From contig CAYOEZ010000227.1 of the NCBI GenBank assembly GCA_964402955.1, forward strand, positions 1 to 7,515: a stretch of 7,515 bases of DNA, given 5' to 3'. The notes below the pieces were generated by a model. It saw only the letters and a list, made by a program, of their open reading frames with translations, was not told the DNA's origin and searched no databases. The stretch is from CAYOEZ01 sp964402955. Its GTDB lineage: Bacteria; Chloroflexota; DTOL01; DAOUCN01. The position numbers were made by a program, and so were the translations under genes. Shown piece by piece: positions 5,594 through 7,515 of the stretch (position 1 is its first letter; each line of letters starts with the position of its first letter).

Positions 5594-5599
5594 CACAGC

Positions 5600-7515
5600 A
5601 TGAGTCTGACGGGCCTTCTTCCGCTGCTGCGTGAGCAGGCGGCTTTCAAAGAGATTATTAGCACGTTGAGCGATTGGCGGCGCGCGTCGACGGCGTGGCG
5701 GCTGCCTGCCCTGCCGATGGCCGCTCGCCCGTACCTTCTTGCCGCGCTGCAACAGGACTTGGACGCTTCATTGCTCGTGATTGTACCGCGTTCCGAAGAC
5801 GCCCGCCGTCTGCACGAGCAACTCCTGCTCTGGTCGCGCCGTCCGCATAACGTGCTCTATTACCCTGAACCGGATACGCTGCCCTTCGAGCGCGTACCGG
5901 CAGGCGACCTCTCGGCGCGCCAGCGCATGGCCGTTCTGGCCCGGCTCAGCGGTCTGGACGTCGTTGACGCGGACGCGCAGGGCCTTGTGATCGTTGCGCC
6001 GGTGCGGGCGCTTATGCACAAGACGCTCCCCCTGCGAGACCTTGCCTCGAACAGCCGCGTGTTGCGCCGCGGGCAGCACGTCTCGCTGCCGGGATTGCTC
6101 GAGCAGTGGCTGCGTCTGGGCTACGAGCCGGCCACTCTGGTTGAAGAGCCCGGGCAGATGAGCCATCGCGGGGGCATTGTCGATATCTTCCCGGTCACCA
6201 GCCACCATCCCGTGCGCCTGGAGTTTTTCGGCGACGAGATCGAATCGCTGCGCCGTTTTGATCCAACCACGCAACGATCGAGCGGCCCCATCGAAGCCGT
6301 CACGATCACCCCGCCGGCAGAGGTGCTGCCCGAGAATGCGCCTAACGTCGCCGATACGCTGGATGCGCTCGATACGACGGCGCTGCATCACGGTGTGGCG
6401 CAGCAATGGCGACAGGACGCCGAGCGGCTGCGCGCTGGCGTCAGCGGCGCACCGGCGCGCGAAATGTGGCACTTCTATGCCTCTTACTTCCGTTCCACAC
6501 AGGGGCAGATGACTCTGCTCGACCACTTTGACGGCCTGATGGCTCTTGACGATGCGGGTGAACTGGCGATCGCCGCCGCAGACATCGAACGCGAAGGTGA
6601 TGAATTGAAGAGTGGCAAGTTGGAACGGGGTGAGGTCACTCCGGACTTTCCCTCGCCCTATTCGGCCTGGTCAGACGTCGAGGCAGTGATCAAGCGACGA
6701 CCGCGCCTGTTGATGCAAGCCCAGAGCGGCGACGACGAGGGCTCAACAGGCACGTCCATCATATTGGCGCCCCTGCCATTTGCGCCGGCGCCTGTCTACG
6801 GCGGCCGCTTGAAGCAGGTGCTCGACGACTGCCTGCAGTTGACGCGCGCCCGGCGGAGGGTCGTCGTGACATCGCATCAGGCGCGGCGGCTTTCTGCGCT
6901 GCTCCTGGAGCGTGATGTCACCGTTGTGCCGGTTGACGGGATCAGTGACCTGCCTTTGCCCGCCAGCCTTACCCTGGTGCAAGGATCTCTGGCTGAAGGG
7001 TGGGCGCTGGGGCAGGATGTGACCGTGCTTAGCGACGTGGAGGTCTTCGGCTGGGCGAAGCCGCGTCGCACCACCACGACACGGCACGCCTCCGCGCAGA
7101 GCCTGCTCTCCGATCTCGCTGTCGGCGACTACGTTGTACACATCGAGCATGGCGTGGGCGTGTTCCGTGGGCTGGTGAAGCTGAACCTGGACGGCACAGA
7201 GCGCGAGTATTTGCATCTCTCCTACGCTCAGGGTGACAAGCTGTATGTCCCGACCGACCAGATCGACCGCGTCAGCCGCTACGTTGGCGCCGGCGAGGCA
7301 ACCCCGCCGCTGACGTCGCTTGGTTCGTCCGATTGGGAACATGCCAAACGGCGCGCGCGCAAGGCTGTGCAGGAGGTGGCGAAGGACCTGCTCGCCATCT
7401 ACGCTGCCCGCCAGGTGGCGCCGGGCACGGCCTTCTCGCCCGATACAGTCTGGCAGGGTGAACTGGAAGCATCATTCCCGTACATCGAGACGCCTGACCA
7501 ACTGCGCGCCATCAA
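5600..7515 (+). CDS. mfd: Transcription-repair coupling factor Mfd (N-terminal 638 residues, cut by window end)
   Basis: Mfd binds RNA polymerase stalled at DNA damage, pushes it off by ATP-driven translocation and recruits UvrA for nucleotide excision repair. The frame is open from the ATG at 5600 to the window edge. The UvrB-like N-terminal module (about 1-330) has LPALPMAARPYLLAAL, the strand LLVIVPRSEDARRL, YYPEPDTLPFERV and the hallmark RGGIVDIFP (190-198) followed by VRLEFFGDEIESLRRFD. A less conserved region precedes the RNA-polymerase interaction domain, which begins at GDYVVHIEHGVGVFRGL (509-525) and continues through YLHLSYAQGDKLYVPTDQID. The last residues, FPYIETPDQLRAI (626-638), are the Q-motif-like opening of the translocase domain. 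Walker A and the rest of the helicase and C-terminal regulatory domains lie beyond 7515; the family is usually about 1,150 residues. It is divergent from polA, with its own promoter and a leader hairpin. Identity is certain; completeness cannot be judged. Confidence 0.97.
   Translation, partial: MSLTGLLPLLREQAAFKEIISTLSDWRRASTAWRLPALPMAARPYLLAALQQDLDASLLVIVPRSEDARRLHEQLLLWSRRPHNVLYYPEPDTLPFERVPAGDLSARQRMAVLARLSGLDVVDADAQGLVIVAPVRALMHKTLPLRDLASNSRVLRRGQHVSLPGLLEQWLRLGYEPATLVEEPGQMSHRGGIVDIFPVTSHHPVRLEFFGDEIESLRRFDPTTQRSSGPIEAVTITPPAEVLPENAPNVADTLDALDTTALHHGVAQQWRQDAERLRAGVSGAPAREMWHFYASYFRSTQGQMTLLDHFDGLMALDDAGELAIAAADIEREGDELKSGKLERGEVTPDFPSPYSAWSDVEAVIKRRPRLLMQAQSGDDEGSTGTSIILAPLPFAPAPVYGGRLKQVLDDCLQLTRARRRVVVTSHQARRLSALLLERDVTVVPVDGISDLPLPASLTLVQGSLAEGWALGQDVTVLSDVEVFGWAKPRRTTTTRHASAQSLLSDLAVGDYVVHIEHGVGVFRGLVKLNLDGTEREYLHLSYAQGDKLYVPTDQIDRVSRYVGAGEATPPLTSLGSSDWEHAKRRARKAVQEVAKDLLAIYAARQVAPGTAFSPDTVWQGELEASFPYIETPDQLRAI

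Noticed and set aside
5768..7342. Minus-strand frames at 5768-6526 and 6743-7342
   Set aside because: Antisense to mfd. Length is explained by high GC and mfd codon bias; no domain recognised.
1..7515. CRISPR array, tRNA, rRNA, insertion sequence, prophage or defence system
   Set aside because: No regularly spaced repeats, no RNA gene signatures, no transposase or terminal inverted repeats, and every gene belongs to a known housekeeping or cofactor family.

Overview
The window holds five protein-coding genes of a GC-rich bacterium. All are housekeeping or cofactor genes. I see no mobile element, CRISPR array, tRNA or rRNA. The organism cannot be fixed from sequence alone. The gene styles (a PolA with all three nuclease/polymerase modules intact, a single-Cys WCGDS thioredoxin-fold protein, GTG starts with strong Shine-Dalgarno sites) would fit a Chloroflexota-like lineage, but that is a low-confidence guess.

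Layout, left to right. Positions 1-1194 (minus strand) are larC, encoding the nickel-insertion enzyme of the nickel-pincer cofactor; its last few codons lie beyond the left edge. Its ATG overlaps (ATGA) the stop of a shikimate kinase gene (1191-1823, minus). That gene has its own good promoter just upstream, so aroK-larC reads as a two-gene, translationally coupled unit. Positions about 1903-2264 are gene-free and unusually structured: a second candidate promoter, three copies of TTGACATAA (minus-strand reading), a 17-bp palindrome and two hairpins. One hairpin is a perfect 12-bp stem just after the thioredoxin-like gene.

Positions 2265-2657 (or 2717) encode a small thioredoxin-fold protein with a single active-site cysteine. 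It is followed upstream by polA (2714-5449, minus), a full-length DNA polymerase I; the polA stop touches a possible upstream start of the thioredoxin gene. Positions 5450-5599 form a compact divergent promoter region. An extended -10 promoter fires left into polA and another fires right into mfd, with an imperfect GC-rich dyad between them. A perfect 10-bp hairpin lies in the predicted mfd leader. Positions 5600-7515 (plus) are the first 638 codons of mfd, the transcription-repair coupling factor, cut by the right edge before its helicase Walker A motif.

Functionally, polA and mfd are both DNA-repair genes: Mfd recruits nucleotide excision repair to stalled RNA polymerase and Pol I fills the resulting gap. 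Their divergence from one 150-bp control region is therefore the most coherent biological story here. The window does not show a clear new system. The points worth following up are in the regulatory DNA (the shared repair-gene control region, the mfd leader hairpin, the structured 360-bp gap) and in residue-level oddities in the shikimate kinase LID and the thioredoxin-fold protein.
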